Source: Bicyclus anynana (taxonomy: Eukaryota; Arthropoda; Insecta; Lepidoptera; Nymphalidae). From it: a DNA stretch of 64,000 nt. A program made the position numbers and the translations under genes. The notes beneath the pieces were generated by a model. That model saw nothing but the letters and a program-made list of their open reading frames with translations. It ran no database searches and was not told where the DNA came from. This document shows, piece by piece, positions 62,195 to 64,000 of the stretch (position 1 is the first letter of the stretch; every line of letters starts with the position of its first letter). The stretch is taken from contig NC_069106.1 in the NCBI RefSeq assembly GCF_947172395.1, forward strand, positions 5,022,001 to 5,086,000. The letters run 5' to 3'.

Positions 62195-62471
62195 GTAAGT
62201 ATGTTGGTTTTTTTAACTTCTATAGCCAGTAAACGAATAAGCAAGCGGTAGTCGGTACTTCTCACCATCTATGGTATCCTGGTAGTTCGTGGATATCATA
62301 CAGTAGATAGATGACATTTCTGATGACTGATGTTTTTTTTAATTAGTAGGTTAGGTAGTAAAGACCAAATTAGTGAATAGGCCAGCTTGTGCGATGGCCC
62401 TAACATGCTCTCTGAGGCCCAAACTTCGGGATAAAAATCACTGGATATTTCTTAGGAGAAAGAATACAATA

Positions 62472-62642
62472 AAATACTAATATATAAAAAAAAGTATTTT
62501 AAGTAATCTCTGGATCTACTGAACCGATTTTGAAAATTTTTTACAACTAGAAAGCCACGTTATTTGTGAGAGTCATAGGTTTTATTCCCGTATTTTTACG
62601 GGAACGGGAACTACGCGGGTGAAACCACGGGACATTCGCTAG
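62472..62642 (+). mobile_element. Helitron-like element in NPFR intron 2
   Basis: 'aatactaatatataaaaaaa', 'tctggatctactgaaccgat', 'cccgtatttttacgggaacg' and 'gaaaccacgggacattcgct' 'ag'|t. Confidence 0.75.
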
Positions 62643-63234
62643 TATTTTAACATATTATTAAAACAAAATTCTCTTATAAAATAACCTTTAGATACCTACA
62701 TGTTATTTTCCCTTAATAAATAACTTTGCTAACAAATTTTACCTTCCGAAATTATACGTCTGTTAATTTTCCAAGTTCAATTACCCTTAACAATATTTTG
62801 GAGGTCATTAAATTTGTAATAAGCGACTAATTATTTTCTTGCTTGTTATACATAATAAACTTCGAACTAACATGTTCGTCGAACTTGAATGAGTTGTTTT
62901 GTGGGTTTTAATTTACCTATAATAACTTGAAATTAGCGGTAGAAAATGATGCGGAGTTTATAATAACACAGAGGCTATAGACTAAGAGCTAGCGACAGCT
63001 AGACCTGCCTCATTTGATAAAAACTGAATGTTTGTCAGCTCATTAGTCTACCATAGGTAAGTAAGGTAGCTAATTATGGAGTTTAGACCTAGGTTTCTTT
63101 GAAAGGTAGCAGATTTCAAGAATTCACACCTTCAACCACTAAAGTATAAAGTGTAATTTTACTCGACATAATATGAGAAATTATATTCCCAGTCGTCACT
63201 CTCACTCTTAGTATAACCACTTTTTATTCTGAAA

Positions 63235-63400
63235 CTAGCGGACGCCTGTGACTTTGTCTGCGTGGAATTAAATTTTTCACAAATTCTGTGAGAATCATGG
63301 ATGAAAAATAGATCATGTTCCTGAGTAAAATATATTTTCATTCCAAATTTCAGCCAAATCTCCAAATATATACATAAACTTTCGCCTTCATAATATTTTT
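63235..63400 (-). mobile_element. Helitron-like element in NPFR intron 2, minus strand
   Basis: a|ctagcggacgcctgtgactt 'tgtctgcgtggaattaa', 'cattccaaatttcagccaaa' and 'acataaactttcgccttcat' 'aatattttt'. The hairpin has mismatches. Confidence 0.75.
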
Positions 63401-63467
63401 GTGATTACCACAGCGAAGGAAATTACATTTAAGTACTTCAAATATATTGGTTGTTGTATGGAGCTGT

Positions 63468-63541
63468 TGGCCTAACCCAAAAATCATTCTGAAAGGAAAC
63501 TCGAACTCAGCAGTAAGCCGAATATGGGTTGATAATGATGA
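63468..63541 (+). repeat. SINE-B tail fragment
   Basis: 'ttggcctaacccaaaaatca' 'ttctgaaaggaaactcgaac' 'tcagcagtaagccgaatatg' 'ggttgataatgatga' only. Confidence 0.75.
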
Positions 63542-63623
63542 CTCCAAGTGATTGTAACATTGTTCCCCGGATCCTAGACTATAACAAGTAAAGAAAAAGA
63601 TAAAAAGTTGTTTTCTTTTCCAG

Positions 63624-63857
63624 GTAGTCAGAAAGCCAGCAATGAGAACTGCCAGAAACATGTTCATCGTCAACCTAGCGGTGTCCGATGCGCTGGTCTG
63701 CTGCGTTGGCACTCCACTCACTCTGATGGAGCTGTTGACCAAACATTGGCCATTGCCAGATTGGCCAAGCCTCTGCAAGGCCTGCGGTGCCATCCAAGCT
63801 ATATCCATATTCGTGTCAACTATTTCCATCACTGCGATTGCTTTGGATCGATATCAG
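63624..63857 (+). CDS. NPFR: Neuropeptide F receptor exon 3 (TM2 to DRY)
   Basis: Seventy-eight codons, phase 0 at both ends, from ttccag|GTAGTC to TATCAG|GTGTGT. It encodes VVRKPAMRTARN (intracellular loop 1), TM2 with LAVSD (D2.50), PLTLMELLTKHWPLPDWP (extracellular loop 1 with its conserved W), the disulfide cysteine of SLCKACG (C3.25), TM3 with IFVSTISITAIALDRYQ, and the DRY motif. The stretches MRTARN, PLTLME and IFVSTISITAIA are hallmarks of insect NPF receptors, distinguishing them from RYamide and sNPF receptors. In family members DRYQ is followed by V-I-V-Y-P, so the next exon should start there, beyond this window. The GTGTGT donor is weaker than GTAAGT. The overlapping 105-codon frame at 63608 is a shadow. 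Confidence 0.93.
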
Positions 63858-64000
63858 GTGTGTTATTTACTGGTTTATTAATCTTCACGTTAGTTGTCAT
63901 CAACCCATATTCGGCTCACTACTGAGCTCGAGTCTTCGCAGAATGAGAGGGGTAAGGCCAATAGTCCACCACGCTGGCCCAATGCGGATTGGCAGACTTC
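63858..64000 (+). other. NPFR: NPFR intron 3, start
   Basis: Begins GTGTGT and runs off the window. A SINE-B occupies it from 63896, only 38 bp after the donor. Confidence 0.8.
63896..64000 (-). repeat. SINE-B, cut by window edge
   Basis: 'caacccatattcggctcact' 'actgagctcgag', 'gaggggtaaggccaatagtc' and 'ccacgctggcccaatgcgga'. Minus strand; the head lies beyond the edge. Confidence 0.85.

Larger units (their letters stand above)
62195..63623 (+). other. NPFR: NPFR intron 2 (1429 bp)
   Basis: GTAAGT at 62195 to ttttcttttccag at 63623, phase 0. Contents: a dispersed-repeat scrap near 62370-62430, Helitron-like elements at 62472 and 63235, a SINE-B tail at 63468, and about 590 bp (62643-63234) of AT-rich sequence in which I see nothing. 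Confidence 0.85.

Noticed and set aside
63608..63925. 105-codon ORF over NPFR exon 3
   Set aside because: Frame-shifted shadow. The GPCR motifs (LAVSD, DRY) are in the other frame.
1..64000. CRISPR array, bacterial operon or prophage
   Set aside because: No regularly spaced direct repeats with unique spacers and no compact coding. Repeat families, introns and composition are those of an insect genome.

Overview
The window is AT-rich nuclear DNA from an insect, almost certainly a moth or butterfly. The basis is the repeat set: tRNA-headed SINEs whose heads carry a 'cgtggcgcagtgg' A box and a 'ggttcgatcc' B box, Helitron-like elements ending in a GC hairpin plus CTAG, the 'aaccgacttcaaaaagg' repeat family and RTE-type LINE tails. 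I know these as typical of Lepidoptera. No bacterial operon, phage, CRISPR array or rRNA gene is visible.

The only host gene I can support is a neuropeptide F receptor (NPFR), a rhodopsin-family GPCR, on the + strand. Exon 2 (61985-62194) encodes the extracellular N-terminus and TM1. Exon 3 (63624-63857) encodes TM2 to the DRY motif at the end of TM3. The rest of the gene lies beyond the right edge. A candidate first exon lies at about 3306-3660. It has a 5' leader with three upstream ORFs, a seven-codon start and a GTAAGT donor in phase 0, which matches the exon 2 acceptor. If the pairing is right, intron 1 is 58.3 kb and fills nearly the whole window.

Layout: 1-3.2 kb holds nested transposon debris upstream of the candidate promoter. 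3.3-3.66 kb is the candidate exon 1. 3.7-62 kb is intron packed with repeats. 62-63.9 kb holds NPFR exons 2 and 3, with Helitron and SINE pieces in intron 2.

Family names used below. SINE-A has the gacggcctccgtggcgcagtgg head and a tail ending 'gggctaacttgtaaagaataaaa'. SINE-B has the gtgatagcccagtggatatgacc head and a tail with 'ccgaatatgggttgat'. SINE-C and SINE-D are two other tRNA-headed SINEs. Hel means a Helitron-like non-autonomous element with a TC start, a CTAG end and a 3' GC hairpin. MITE-1 is a repeat of about 500 bp with gggatgatgac inverted ends. Also present are RTE, Jockey-like and other LINE remnants, a Penelope-like fragment with a GIY-YIG domain, one solo LTR with a 5-bp target duplication, several large fold-back elements, and arrays of (TAGGG/TAGGGG)n inside Helitron-like elements.

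I found no evidence of a new multigene system. The unusual material is structural: a composite fold-back plus G-rich array unit, a nested fold-back transposon, a 34-bp perfect palindrome, and the very large first intron of a neuropeptide receptor gene.
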